Origin: Agrypnia vestita
Taxonomy: Eukaryota > Arthropoda > Insecta > Trichoptera > Phryganeidae
NCBI GenBank assembly: GCA_016648135.1
Contig: JADDOH010001550.1
Span: 1 to 64,000, forward strand
DNA length: 64,000 bases
Direction: 5' to 3'
Shown here in pieces: positions 10,401 to 21,400 of the stretch (the stretch's first letter is position 1; each line of letters starts with the position of its first letter). The position numbers and the translations under genes are program-made. The notes under the pieces were generated by a model. The model was given only the letters and a program-made list of their open reading frames with translations. It did no database searches and was not told the DNA's origin.

Positions 10401-13223
10401 CGCCAACACATTTTATGAAAAAGTGTAAGTGAGAATGAGTTGTGAATCCAAAAATGTAAACAGAATAAGATTACCAATAATACTAAAAAACAGTGTCACA
10501 GAATCACAGAACTGTTTAATGTATGGGAGGACGAAGATGCATGATGAGATGCCTGACAGGATTAAGGCCGGCGCCACACTGCGCGGATCTTCCGTAGACA
10601 TTATCTTATTAAATCTATTTTTAAATTAATGAATAAATATTTTAAAATTATACCGAATGGTATAAAATAGACAAGACAATTTCATAATTACTAAGAATAA
10701 AAAATAATCAATATAATTCTATTTTCACGAAACTTCAACATTTTACAGAAGATAGATGGATTCTTTGATGTCGCTCACCTCCTTAACCGTTGAAATTTCA
10801 ACCAACGTAAAGAATATTTTTTTTCAAAATTGAATGAAGAAGACTCCTCGGAAGTTTTTGCTACTAGCTACTAAGCACCATGTAAAAATGAAGAATTTTT
10901 ATCGAATTTTAACGGCCTTCGAACATTTTGCTTCTTTCGTCATTATTAATTCTTCTCTTTAGAATGTGAATGGTCGTTCTGCCTAAGTATTCGATATACT
11001 TAGGTGTACTGTTTTTAATATTAATAAAATTAATATTAAGAAAAATAATTTCGACTACTAATGCTGCTTTGCATTCACCTCCTTTTATAAAGATGAGAAG
11101 TTCCTGAACCTTATATTCATGGATATCAGCGGGGCAAAGCACGTTAAGGTCTTACTTAGTTTTGCTTCTTAGTGCCCCCCTAGCTACGCCACTGCCTGGA
11201 GGTCCTCCCTGGGTTCATAGGCCCCGGCCAGTCCGCCCACCTTTTAATCCGCCGATGGTTATATCCCGTGTCCACGTGACGAAACACGATGAGACAAAAA
11301 TCGAAAGTTTTGTTGAGATAAATCTCAGAACCGCGTGCACCCGTCGAGACTTTGATGTGGAGTTACAGAGATCAAATTGAGATTGGTAAGAGACAAAACT
11401 CAAATTCGTGTACATGTTGTTCTATACAACAGCGAGATTTGACGAGTCCACAAAAACCAATAATATTACTATTCGGAAAAGTCATACAAGTAGAAATCTT
11501 TAAATAACTAATATTTATTCCATTTTAACTGCTACTGGGGAGATTCAAATTCACTCAACTGACAAACGGAACATCAATGGTCAATGCTCTGACTTTTGAC
11601 GTAGAACAAGCGTGAAGTAAGGTGATTGACGATGAATATCTGAGATGTTGGTGTGTTCTCGATGGATCGCGAAAGTCGATAGTTGTCTCCGAAAAATCTC
11701 ATGGAAACATAATTCCCATCTCGAGTCAAAAACTTCTTCTCTATGTAAAATTGTATTTATTCTGTTTCAGTTTCAGTGCCGATAAATCGGCGTTTATTAG
11801 CTTAATGACTTTTTTACAACAGCTTGCATCGATACACAATTAACGATAAGAATAATATAGCAACAGAGTTTAAGAATAAGCAACAAATACAATATGCAGT
11901 TTTTTATGTGCAGGCCTTAATCGTTACCTACCTCGCTACCTGTTTTGAGGTGTAGCCATTCCATTTATTGAGACTCCATTTAAATATTTAATTTCATGGT
12001 TACGTTATTAGAAGTAAAGTAAAGTAGAAGTAAAATAAAATGAAGTAGTAAAGATAGTAAAGTAAAAATAAAGTAAAGAAGAAGAAAAATAAAGTAAATT
12101 AGAGTAAAAAGTTTATACATATATGAACAAATATTAACATATTAATATTCATCACTAACGCTATCAAGAGGCTACGCTACGCTAGATGGCGCTAGACGAC
12201 GCTACCAAAACTAACGCTGTCAGATGGCGTTGTTTACACACTAACACAAACATATTACGATTTTACGATAATTTTATTTGGGGTGAAAGATTAGTTTTTA
12301 ATTGGTATTTTATAAAAAAAAAATCCGAAGATAATTATATAGATAGGTCATTTGGATTAACGGAAATTGTGATTTCATTCATATTGTAATGAGTGTTAAT
12401 GTAAAAAAATAATTTGGTATCATTTTAGGTTGATTTGGAATTTTTATGTTGTTGTGACTTATTATGTGTAGCTAATTTACCAATTAATGTTAAGCTGAAT
12501 TTAAACATAAAAATTTCTTCATTTTTGGCGAATTATGGCTAATCTGAAGCATCAATACTTATCAATAATAACTGGTTGAAACGATTTATTTTCGCCCATG
12601 CTTGGGTAACATAAAAATTGAAATGGCTGCCAGAAGTTGGAGAAAAATAACATATAGGGGGTGCTTTGTCGATGAAATTGTTCATATTTTATGCTATTAA
12701 AGGCTCCGACACCGTCACCGGACACACTGTATATTATTCTTGAAATAGGGTAGGTAATCTTAATATTGTGTTTATATGTTCTAATATTAACACAATATTA
12801 ATCCATTAACAATCTATTAATAGCCTTTCTAAAACTTACACAACACATATTTTCGAAACTTTATTTTAAATTGAGATATATTTTATTGAGAAGAAAGAGA
12901 ATGATTTTAACTGTTCGAAGAATATTTTTTCTTCTATATGAAGGCTTGAACTTTGTGGTGACATTATTATTAAAATAAAACACAAATCACTTTGTTTTCA
13001 CCACTTTATTAGATTAAACAATCTACATGTTTCGAGAACAATATTCCCTAATAATCCTGAAGAAGGGAACATTGTTCTCGAAACATGTACATTGTTTAAT
13101 CTAATAAAGTGGTGAAAACAAAGTGATTTGTGTTTTATTTTAAGAATGATTTTATTTAAAAAAAATAGTATAAACCTCACCTGCATAGTACTTCCCGTTG
13201 ATGGAAAATTCAACCTGCGTCAT
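1262..13223 (-). CDS. AOX: Aldehyde oxidase gene B, 5' part only (exons 1-3)
   Basis: Tandem paralog of gene A, starting 2.1 kb downstream of A's stop codon on the same strand. Exons 1, 2 and 3 have the same lengths and phases as in A, and encode residues 1-122 with both cluster motifs intact as far as seen. The rest runs off the left edge: window bases 6-60 align with A intron 3 just beyond exon 4, so the exon 4 acceptor should lie within a few bases left of position 1. Nothing visible suggests a pseudogene. Confidence 0.93.
1940..2101 (+). pseudogene. Coding-like stretch in B intron 2, conserved in A
   Basis: A plus-strand frame reads [18 protein letters not shown], then [16 protein letters not shown] and stop. 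The counterpart in A intron 2 (42832-42912) reads [17 protein letters not shown]. Several differences fall on third codon positions. Product not recognised; may be part of an old mobile-element protein. Confidence 0.4.
2094..2556 (+). mobile_element. MITE family 1, copy 1
   Basis: Non-autonomous element of about 460 bp with inverted ends built on AATTGGCGTGCG / CGCACGCCAATT, an internal AGCGGCCGC site and a conserved stretch TTTTGCGAAGCTGAAAAAGC. Related copies lie at 3201-3622, 3831-4205 and 24271-24734, with a scrap at 12697-12735. No transposase. Superfamily not resolved. Confidence 0.7.
2783..2949 (-). CDS. AOX: AOX gene B exon 2, first [2Fe-2S] cluster
   Basis: 167 nt, acceptor CTTACAG, donor TCT|GTAAGC. 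Encodes residues 15-70 with CHEGGCGAC. Compared with A, I count about 13 base differences, seven residues replaced: D21E, V32A, V39S, V48A, V50I, R62Q, L63M. Confidence 0.95.
3201..3622 (+). mobile_element. MITE family 1, copy 2
   Basis: Ends AACTTGGCGTGCGG and CGCATGCCAAGTTATAG; shares the NotI-site core with copy 1. Located in B intron 1. The aligned part of A intron 1 (43780-43810) lacks it. Confidence 0.7.
3690..4470. repeat. Foldback repeat family 2, copy in B intron 1
   Basis: Inverted-repeat element in which TTTGACTTGTATTGAAGCGAAT pairs with ATTCGTTTCAATACAAGTCAA, with outer arms containing the CATATCTC / ATAGTTATGGAGATAT motif. Interrupted by MITE copy 3. Other copies lie at 44075-44410, 44525-44830 and 55160-55600. 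Confidence 0.6.
3831..4205 (+). mobile_element. MITE family 1, copy 3, 3'-truncated
   Basis: Begins CAACGTAAATTGGCGTGCGG and ends before the terminal inverted repeat. It interrupts a foldback repeat (3690-4470); the matching foldback in A (about 44075-44350) is uninterrupted at this point. Confidence 0.65.
4880..5440. other. B intron 1 segment with no recognised content
   Basis: AT-rich sequence. I see no coding frame, inverted repeat or motif that I can support. Confidence 0.5.
5455..5830 (-). mobile_element. hAT transposase C-terminal fragment
   Basis: The minus-strand frame 5815-5615 reads [17 protein letters not shown], then [20 protein letters not shown] and a basic tail [10 protein letters not shown], the dimerisation region (hATC) of insect hAT transposases. 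A few residues usual between the two blocks are missing. A G-rich terminal-type sequence lies at about 5462-5495. A dead fragment; no N-terminal or DDE region is present. Confidence 0.7.
5850..7510. other. B intron 1 segment, mostly simple repeats
   Basis: Holds a GACA-type simple stretch (5945-5990), a hairpin of about 70 bp at 6145-6215 (arms near CGTAAAAACAGGGCGCC and GGCCCCCTGTTCTTACG) and a degenerate array around 6670-6850. The segment near 6890-6960 and 7440-7500 aligns with A intron 1 near 44840-44900 and 45020-45090. Confidence 0.5.
6670..6850 (+). repeat. Short degenerate tandem repeat
   Basis: About five imperfect units of 35-40 bp containing CATAAGTATACAGTTT(TAAT). Confidence 0.6.
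7516..9259 (+). mobile_element. Tigger/pogo-type DNA transposon, dead
   Basis: 1.74-kb element flanked by TA, with inverted ends GGGGAAACCGGGGTGGGTTG and, read inward from the right, GGGGAGACCGAGGTGAGTTG. Inside, plus-strand frames broken by stops and shifts read [20 protein letters not shown] (about 7982), then [15 protein letters not shown] (about 8637) and [14 protein letters not shown] (about 8722), the layout of a CENP-B/jerky-like DDE_1 transposase. Gene A intron 1 at about 45085-45130 shows the unoccupied site, so insertion followed the AOX duplication. Confidence 0.8.
9262..10200. other. B intron 1 segment paralogous to A intron 1
   Basis: Aligns with A around 45120-45310 and 46180-46560, for example GGTGCATGC near 9517 and 46223 and AATAGCTACAACATGTTATA near 9830 and 46504. 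No coding sequence recognised. Confidence 0.6.
10205..10564 (+). mobile_element. Jockey/CR1-like LINE C-terminal fragment in B intron 1
   Basis: Broken plus-strand frames read [10 protein letters not shown], then [20 protein letters not shown], then [20 protein letters not shown] and [16 protein letters not shown], the end of a non-LTR reverse transcriptase. A matching remnant is present in A (46565-46790), so it predates the duplication. Confidence 0.7.
10565..10602 (+). mobile_element. One end of a Harbinger-like MITE (family 3)
   Basis: AGGCCGGCGCCACACTGCGC matches the terminal repeat of the complete element at 19229-19749; the rest is absent. Confidence 0.5.
10620..12000. other. B intron 1 segment, little recognisable
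   Basis: Holds a hAT-type terminal sequence (CCCCCCTAGCTACGCCACTG) at 11174-11193 with no transposase beside it, and around 11735-11750 a CTCTATGTAAAATTGT match to the left flank of the Penelope insertion in gene A (about 49921-49936). Confidence 0.5.
12000..12115 (+). repeat. AAGTA-type simple repeat
   Basis: Imperfect (A)AGTA(A) repeats over about 110 bp. Confidence 0.75.
12697..12735 (+). mobile_element. MITE family 1 scrap
   Basis: Short match to the AAAGGCTCCGACACCG / TCACCGGACA part of the family just upstream of the 3' half. Nothing else of the element remains. Confidence 0.4.
12910..13142. mobile_element. Penelope-like inverted-end insertion with hammerhead-like core
   Basis: 233-bp insertion flanked by the 12-bp duplication AGAATGATTTTA (12898-12909 and 13143-13154). 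Its left and right parts are the two outer ends of the Penelope pair at 49939-53446, joined head to head with all coding sequence missing. The plus-strand arm has CTGAAGA at 13057-13063, a 6-bp stem II and GAAAC at 13080-13084; the minus arm has lost its core. Gene A near 57571-57586 shows a single, unduplicated target. Confidence 0.85.
13057..13090 (+). ncRNA. Hammerhead-like core in the gene B Penelope insertion
   Basis: CTGAAGA (position 7 may be any base), stem II GGGAAC/GTTCTC with one G-T pair, GAAAC, then AT and GTA as the candidate cleavage triplet. Stem I is weak next to the core (C-C mismatch). On the plus strand, so antisense to AOX. Confidence 0.45.
13181..13223 (-). CDS. AOX: AOX gene B exon 1
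   Basis: ATG at 13223-13221; encodes [14 protein letters not shown] plus one base; donor GCAG|GTGAGG. One base differs from gene A exon 1 (Ala2 becomes Thr). Confidence 0.93.
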
Positions 13224-13560
13224 TGTTACCACAATAAGGTACAAATTTCATTAAAATCAATAAATACCGATTTTTTGCAATATAAGCTCACTGTCTAAAT
13301 GAAAATTCGGAAAATATGGTAAAAATATAAATTAATTAATATTACTTGGTAACGCTTTGGAACTCGATAATAACGGACTTCACGACTGGTTGGCTTCACG
13401 ATAGCTGATACGTCCGTCCGGCAAAAATTCAAACCTGTTGTATGCAACTATCTTGGTTGCACCCGCGGTCGCTGCAGCTGGGTGCAGCCACCACCTCGGC
13501 CGACTGCAAACTGCACTCAACAAGATTATTTACTTCGTCGACTTATTTCTGCATAATCCC
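13224..13560 (-). promoter_or_regulatory. Candidate promoter and 5' leader of AOX gene B
   Basis: Paralogous to the block upstream of gene A. The initiator-like pentamer is GCAGT here (13507-13503), one base from the A version, in the same GC-rich context. It shares the conserved leader next to the ATG. Confidence 0.33.
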
Positions 13561-14114
13561 ACTAAGTCGAGTTTATCAAAATTTTGTTATTTGCAGGACG
13601 ATCGGGAACTAGGAGGTTGGGTCGCCCTCGCTACTCCGTATTGGTTGACTGCCTAGGACTACATTATCCGAGGCGGCCGGCGGTGAAAAATTTGCTTAAT
13701 TAACAAATTGATTGATCTCTACTAAAATAAATCGTAAAATATAGAAAATTAGAACTAAAACACAAAATGGAAAGCTATAAGTGCCCGGGCGGGCGCCTAC
13801 ATCAAAAGTAAACATTGAATCTACGCGCGTCCAAATAATAATTATCATACACGCCATCGACCTGTCTTTCGTGTTCGCAATTCGTGTCGCCAGTTTGATT
13901 TTCTGTTACAGTAGAACCTGGTTAATTCGAAATTCAAGGTACACAATAATCGCGATGCGATTGCGGAATTCGCCAAAAATCGTAAAGCCATCAATTTTGT
14001 GAAAAACGTCAGTGTTTTTGCGTATTTCAAAAAATCATTTCGAAAACGCAATATTTATTATGCCAATGCAGATCACGACTATTACTAAAGTACCCAATAT
14101 TGACAAATTTATTG
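13561..14114. other. A/B spacer, upstream part of gene B
   Basis: Mostly unremarkable; contains a one-ended pogo-type MITE scrap at 13909-14095 beginning CAGTAGAACCTGGTTAATTC. Confidence 0.5.
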
Positions 14115-14425
14115 TTTAAATTTATTTCTTCTTCTTCTTTTCTTCTTCTACCCCTTATCCTATTAGGTCAGGGTCCCTGTACCGCTTAGAAGGTTCCAAT
14201 TCTTCCTATCTTGGGCTTCTCTCTCCAAGTCAGCCCAATTTAGTTGCAACCTAGCCTCCAACTTTCCGCTACCTCCTCCTAGCCCCTTGGTTTTCTGCCT
14301 TCTGGTCTTGCCTGAAATATCCGCTTTGGCAGTCTATCTGCCGGCCGCGAGATATGTCCCAGCCACCGTAACTGTGATTTCACGATAAATGTCAATAAGG
14401 GTTCCATTTCGAGACATATCTAGTT
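14115..14425 (-). mobile_element. LINE C-terminal fragment
   Basis: On the minus strand, frames broken once or twice read LRWLGHISRPADRLPKRIF followed by EARLQLNWADLEREAQDRK, the end of an RTE/R1-like reverse transcriptase polyprotein, then a GAAGAAGAA tail at 14120-14150. Confidence 0.7.
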
Positions 14426-14429
14426 TAAA

Positions 14430-15365
14430 AAAAAATGTTTTCTTTTTTATTTCGTCAAATTTGTGTAAAAGGATGTGATGAAATAAACATTTATTTTGGG
14501 CATCATCAAAAGACTTATAACATCACTAAGAAATAAAAGTTTGAACATTGCAATACATGTATTTAAAAAGAAATAAGTCCTACAAAATTTTATCATATAA
14601 AATATATGAATTTTTAAATAATAGGTAATACATTATGTAAAAACAGGCATACAGAGTGCAATAATTATACATTTTATGTTTATTATTTAATACAATTTCA
14701 TGTACTTTTGCAAAACTAAGCATGGTGGAATAATAATCACCGACATTTTGGTCAAAAATTTTTTTTTTATAAAAATTCTTAAGATAATTTATCTTCGAAA
14801 CCTTATCAAATTTCATTGTATAGTTTAGGAGTAAAAAATATTTTAATACATAATTGTTGATCTAATATGAATTTTTAAATGCAGTAAGAATTTAAAAAAA
14901 TATAACTTATAAAAAAGTCATATATATGACAATATTTGAAAAAGATCACGATAGAATGAAGCCGCGAAAGACGAAGCGCGAAGTGGCGAGGGATAACTCT
15001 ACATATCTCAAAAACTATTGATATTAGGACATTATTGCTTCAACATTTTCATCTCATAATTTAGGCAGGAATGTATTTGTAAAGTATTATGGAATAACTC
15101 TGCTAGCGTTGCTCCGCTGCAAATGAGTCACAATTTAAACAATGCAATATCCTTATCATCATTATGTGTGTAATTTTTTACTAATAAACAAGAATTTTAC
15201 CACCACCATATTATTAAACATTAATAACTTTTAAGAACTGTATACTTGTAAACAGACTGCAATGACGTACTAATAAAGCAATGAATGATCAATTTAAATA
15301 AAATGAGAGCATTCTCAACATGCAAAAATGAAAATGAATATTCAATCTTCAATTTAAAAAGAATA
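14430..15365. other. 3' flank of AOX gene A
   Basis: AT-rich. Contains part of foldback family 2 near 14990-15080 (ACATATCTCAAAAACTATTG). I did not find a convincing AATAAA in the first 200 bases after the stop. Confidence 0.5.
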
Positions 15366-15439
15366 TTATTCTTTCAGTTTAAATTCATTGATACTTGTAT
15401 TTGCGGCCAAAACTGTGTTTTCCAGTGTGAGAGGAACAT
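15366..15439 (-). CDS. AOX: AOX gene A exon 16 with stop codon
   Basis: 74 nt, acceptor TTTCAG, TAA at 15368-15366. Encodes [20 protein letters not shown] and the last four residues KLKE. The last exon of gene C has the same length and phase. Confidence 0.95.
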
Positions 15440-18400
15440 CTGAAAGAATAAAGCAATCAGTATAAAATAAAACTTCAGCTATCAATATATTTACAAGAGC
15501 TTGTGTCTTCTTTAGAAATATAAAGTTGGTCAATGATACACGATGGTTGTCAAAGTGAGCACATTTCACAATTTTTTCTCATATCTTCTCTTGTGTTTTT
15601 ATCACATTTTTGTAATGAAATATATAATTTTACAATCTTTTCATCAGGTTCCATATACATTTATATTTCAAATACGCATATCTTCTTAAAATGACACAAA
15701 TTAAATTATTTAATCAATTAATAAATTACCAAACCTACGATGTTTTAAAAATAAAGAAAATTGCTCCAAATTGCGGGACATTTTTTTTTCAATAACATTA
15801 CAAAGTTAACCGTTATTCTAAACATACTAAAATTGATGCAAAATCTGTCAGTTTGTATACTTACAATTAATTTTTTAAAAAACTATTTTATTTTTTGTGT
15901 GGTTTTTTTCAATTTTTTATTATAAAGTTGACAACTTTTTTCTTAAATGAACTAAAAGAATAGACATTATTATTTTTAAATTCATACAAAAAAATCAAAA
16001 ACTTATTTCAGATTTCAGCTATTTAATCAAGGCACTGCATATTGTTCCTTAATTATGTTGCGTCTTGATTAAATATCAAAAATCAGGAATATCTACATAG
16101 ATTTTGATTTTTTTCTTGTTTTTTATTTTAAAATTATAATATCTATTCTTCTGACTATTGAAGTATAAAAAATGTCTACCATGTAAAAATGTGGACCATG
16201 TAAAAAAAAATTTTGACCACAAAAATAAAATATTTTGACACAAAAAAACATATCAAATATAAATTGTAAGCAAACAAATTGATAGATGTTCCAATGATTT
16301 TAATAAATTTAACTTTGTAATATTATGTCACAAGGACATACAATCATTTTTAAAGCACTTTTTTTTTTAAAAACATCGTACGTTTGGTAATTTATTAACT
16401 GATTGAATAATTTTGTTTGTGCCGTTTTAACAAGTATTTAAAATATATGGAACCTGATGAATACTACTATAGTTTATGATAATAAAATAATTAAAATGCT
16501 ACACCTAGCGCCATCTAGTAAAGTTATGGGAAACTAAGTGCTGTGTAGGTTTATTTTAAGAGTATAAATGTCAGTCTGTTCAAAAACTAGAACCGTGTTT
16601 CATTAAATACATTTTAAAATGATATTTTTCCATACAACAATGTGATAAAAAACGCAAGAGAAAATATGGTGAAGTTTGCTTACTTTGCCGGACTATAAAT
16701 TCTATAAATTCAACATACCCATTGGAAACCATTCATTCGCTGGAAACCCATTGTCAATCCTTGCAGAAGCGATAGCTTGTCTTATGGCAGACATTATGCC
16801 GTATGACATGGTGAAAGATGGTTCACCAGTAGCTATAAAAAAAATCTTCTATAAACAACATACATACATTAAGTAAGCGCAGGATTTAGAAAAGGATATG
16901 GGGCAATAGTAATAATACGTCGCTAAGAAGTTATTTTGGTGACAGACCAAAGTTAGTTGGGATCATTGCAGTACTCAGAATCAAGACATGTACGGCCCAG
17001 CACCATTTCACATATCGAGGGGTTAAATTTTTTATACCCTTCCATGTGAATTAAAAGTGGAAGTATTCACTTCCATACTTGGATAATTCTATCCAAGATT
17101 TTAATAAAAATTAAAGACCCACTTGAAAAAATGAACTGCAGTAATACTTTAAAGTTCTGTATAAATGTTTGTGAATATCAATAAAAGTAATCCTGTATAA
17201 GGTGATTTAATTGGATATTTTTGTATGTAACACTGTTCCGCAACATGACAATGCTCCTCAATGAAACGAGAGAAATCATTTCTCATATGAATTGGGTGCT
17301 TGTCAATATTCATAATCAATTGTAATTTGTGATACGATCTTCAAAATAAAAATTAATTTTTCAAAATAGTAAGCCATTACTATTCATTTTGAAAAAGACA
17401 GTTAACATGCTATGTACAATGCACTTCCGTTAAGATGACCCCTATGCGTACCTTGACGATGCTAAAAATTGACTAATAGCCATGCAGAGATCCATGTTGG
17501 GGATTTCGCTATATGAGTGAAAGACAATTTAGTGAATGCGTAGCCAAACCGAACTTGAAGTCATCGGACACCAGATAATAGAGGAGCTATAAGGTGAACA
17601 CGAATTGTGGCTGGCCAGAAGTCCATTGGATAAGTAACATATGGGCAATGGCGAGCAGATAGTGGGTCAACAATATCCGTAACAGAGAAGCTTGGAAGAA
17701 GTCAGTAAAGGAAATCCTTTACTGATGAAGATGCTGAAAATGATGTTGACAAAAAATCTTTCATACAAATTTTTCATATTTTAATATGCCTAAATGTAAT
17801 AATTTTAGATAGAATAAAGAGTTACATATAACAAATATTTTAATATTTCAAGAGCTATTACTATTGTATTCAAAATATTATCATGAAATAATAGCAGAAA
17901 GATGTGTAATAAGGTCACAAAATTGTTGACCAAGCGATAAGCTCCATGGACTGGGAATTGTAGGTGGTTTCAGTTATCTCTGGTTCTTTACAACCAATAA
18001 CGAAGGAGCTGAGGCAAAAATCAGAAGAAGATCCAGAATGGCGAAAAATGCAATCACAGCCAGACATGTTTGGAAAATTTTATTTACCACAAAAATAATA
18101 GTTGCACACCTTGTAAAGAAGTTCTAAATGTCTATATGGTGGTGTAACTTGAATTTTAATCCCCTGGACAGCAAAATGAACGAATGCCTTAATCCAGGAC
18201 AGGCTTTTCACGGTCAGTTTAAGGAAAATATTCTTCCGATTCTTTGGTAGCACAGAGGGAAGAAGAACAAGACAGAGGAAGGCGGAGGCCTCTAACTTGC
18301 TGGACTAACCAGGCCATGGACGCCATAGGCTTCTTCACATCGGCTCTTTGGACCATACAATGTAAAGTAAGTAGAAAGAAGTTCATCAATAACGAATAGC

Positions 18401-21400
18401 GGGACACTCTAATTTTTGCTTATTTATGTAATGGTTAATTAATTACAAATTATCAGATGTAAGGGTAAATTATTTATCATGTGTACATTTAGATCGTAGA
18501 ATGCCTGCAGGGTTGGGAGCATTTCGTCTGAACTCGACCCTGAAATCTATTGGAATATCCTTCATTCCAGGCGGTTTATAATTCCAGGTACGTGTTGTTA
18601 GCAAGGCTCCAGTTTTCTTATCATAAACCAATTTTTCAGAGGTCCAGTAGCCCATTCCCATTATGTATGATCCTTCAATCTGTTGAACAGTACAAAATAA
18701 ATCAACAGTCAAATAAATGTAGGTAAGTTATTTAAACAAATTTTAATCAATAAATGTGAACATTTCTTCTTCAAAATTATCAAAATGATTTTATAGTGAT
18801 ATTATTAATATACAGTGAAACTCTCTTAATACGTTTTTCAAGGGACCAGCAAATAAAAACTTATTAGGCGTGAAAACATATTAACAGTGATTTCAATATT
18901 TTTTTCATATATTATTTACACTTTCTAATTTTATATTTTAATTGAATTTTCGTTTATATCATATGAAAATTTAAGGACATTTTATTTTAAAAAAATTAAG
19001 CAGGTAAATATATACATTTATAAAATATTACCTATGTGAATAAGTACCTGAGGGTCAGAAAACAATAAAAACCACAAAAAAAAAAATTAGCACTGTCAAA
19101 AAATATTTTATTAATAACCATACTAAAAGGAAACCATAAAATAACTTATGTAGGTATGTCACTATCTATGTGCAAATCTTAATTTTAAAAGAAATGTATT
19201 TTAAATTTAACTAAATTTTAACTCATTAAGGCCGGCGCCACACTATGCGTTTCTTATGTCGCGTCAAATCCGCAACTGAATTTAGAGCCTGTCCGGATGA
19301 CGCGTTTTACGCGCGAGTCCATTTGCGCGTTTCAATTTATATTGCGTCCAGATACCGCGTATTACGCGCGAGACCACTAGCGCGTTTCAATTTACATATT
19401 GCATCCAGATATGCAAATTATGTTTTTATTTCAGTAGATGTTGGCGCATATGGCAAAATCAATGATTCCACAATTTAAAAAAACTGTTTTATATAAAACT
19501 CGCGCGTAAAATGTGTCATCTGGACAGGCTCTTAGCAGTCACATACTATATTCCGCGGCGGACCGCGCGGAGAACAAGCGCACTTGCGGATAATCTGTTA
19601 TCATTACCGATTTTACGTTGACGTAAGTTCCGCGGCAGGGAACCGAACAGACGCCTGCGGCGGCGGCGGAACGATCGATGATCCGCGTAGTAGCGGCGTT
19701 TCGCGGCGTCAAAGACGCGACGGAAGATACACCTAGTGTGACGCCGGCCTTAGAAAACGATAGGAGATATTACGTTATTAATATTGCCGATTGTTTCCTC
19801 GAAGAAATACAACCAAAATGAAAACAGTTTCGTTTAGGCGACTATATAAAAAATTATCGTAAATAATCGCCGGATAAATTTATTTATTAAATATTATTTT
19901 ATTAGCCCATTCAAATACTACAGGGTTTTTTCAGCGGCTAGAACATTTGTGACGCTGTCAAAACACTTAATTTTTATTGCGCCCATTTTTCATTTTTAGA
20001 AATGACGAACAAAATTTTGTCTTCCGAAAAACGTATTATGAAGATTTATTTGTATGAATAGATTGAGTTCGGCTACAAATATTTTCACTACTTAGGCGAG
20101 AAACGAAAATAAGCGGGAAACGTATTAAGCCTAAAAAATATATGGGATTTGTATGGGACTTTTTCGGGACCGCAGAATTTAAACTTATTTAGCGGGAAAA
20201 CTTATTAAAAGTGAATTTATTAAGCAAGTTTCACTGTACATACATTAATAGTAAAAATATGCTTTGTTTTCATCACTTATTTATTGAAAATATTTACAAG
20301 AATATAAGAAGAAAAATATGTATAAAAAATATGTAAATATATATATATATATAGATATATATATATATAAATAATATGTATATATATGTAATTTATATAT
20401 ATATAATAAATATATATATATAAAGTTTGTGAAGAAATATTATTTACTTGAAATTTCACCTGTCATATGAAACATGGCTGCAATTGATGTTAGAATGATT
20501 AACAATACAAGATTGATGGGGTTTAATGTAGTAAGTAACTGGAATAAATAAGAAATACATATAGCAAATTACATCCTACCTGCCCTACATCAATATCTGG
20601 ACTGAGACTCTCTCCAGTGTCTTCTAAAAGGTCCACTCTCAAGATTTGATGGATTCCAGTTACAATATCTACCTCCACTTCTGTGATAGTCACTCCGTAA
20701 ACTTTATAATTCTGATAGCCGTCTGCTGCTTGTGTCGTCATGTAACTAGCATTCAATTCAATACCAGATGTGTATGCTTTTGCAATCAGTTCAGGCCATG
20801 TGGGATTATTCATAGTCTTCCTTATCGGCTCCAATCGATCTAGTAATATCTGACAAGCCTTGACCGTAGCGAAGCAGCATGATTCACTCGAAACACTGGC
20901 AGCAGAGACAAATATATTTGGAGAGACCAAGTTATTAGTGGGTTTGACAGATACCATCTCAAGTGGGATTTTCAGAGTGTAAGCGCACACCTGAGCCACT
21001 TTAGTGTTGATACCTTGCCCCATCTCTATTCCTCCGTGACAAACGGCAACTGTCCCATCCCCGTGGTAAATTGCAATGAAGGAGGATAAGTTACCATAAT
21101 ATTCTATATTGAAATTCATTGGAGTCAAACTGATACCCCGTTTACGCCAACGGTTTGCTAAATTGAAATTTTTAACGTCCAAATATCTAGCATCGAAATC
21201 TGAAGTTTTTTTAAAGCTTTCAATTAATTCCGGTAAAGGATTGTTTTCGGTGACCATATTACGTATCCTGACTTCGGTGAGATCAATTCCAGTTACAGTG
21301 GCTATGTGATCCATTATATTTTCATTCATGGCGTGACCTTCAGCTGAACCTGCAAAATGTTTATTTTGTATACCTACATAGAAATGTTTTATTTACTAAA

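Noticed and set aside
12992..13213. Minus-strand 71-codon frame
   Set aside because: Reads through the exon 1 donor of gene B into the Penelope-end insertion; only the first 14 codons are coding.
16676..16876. Plus-strand 66-codon frame
   Set aside because: It is the antisense of AOX exon 15, whose minus-strand reading has the TGEP motif and matching splice sites.
19245..19478. 77-codon frame rich in Arg
   Set aside because: Lies inside the Harbinger-like MITE and translates its GCG-rich repeats.
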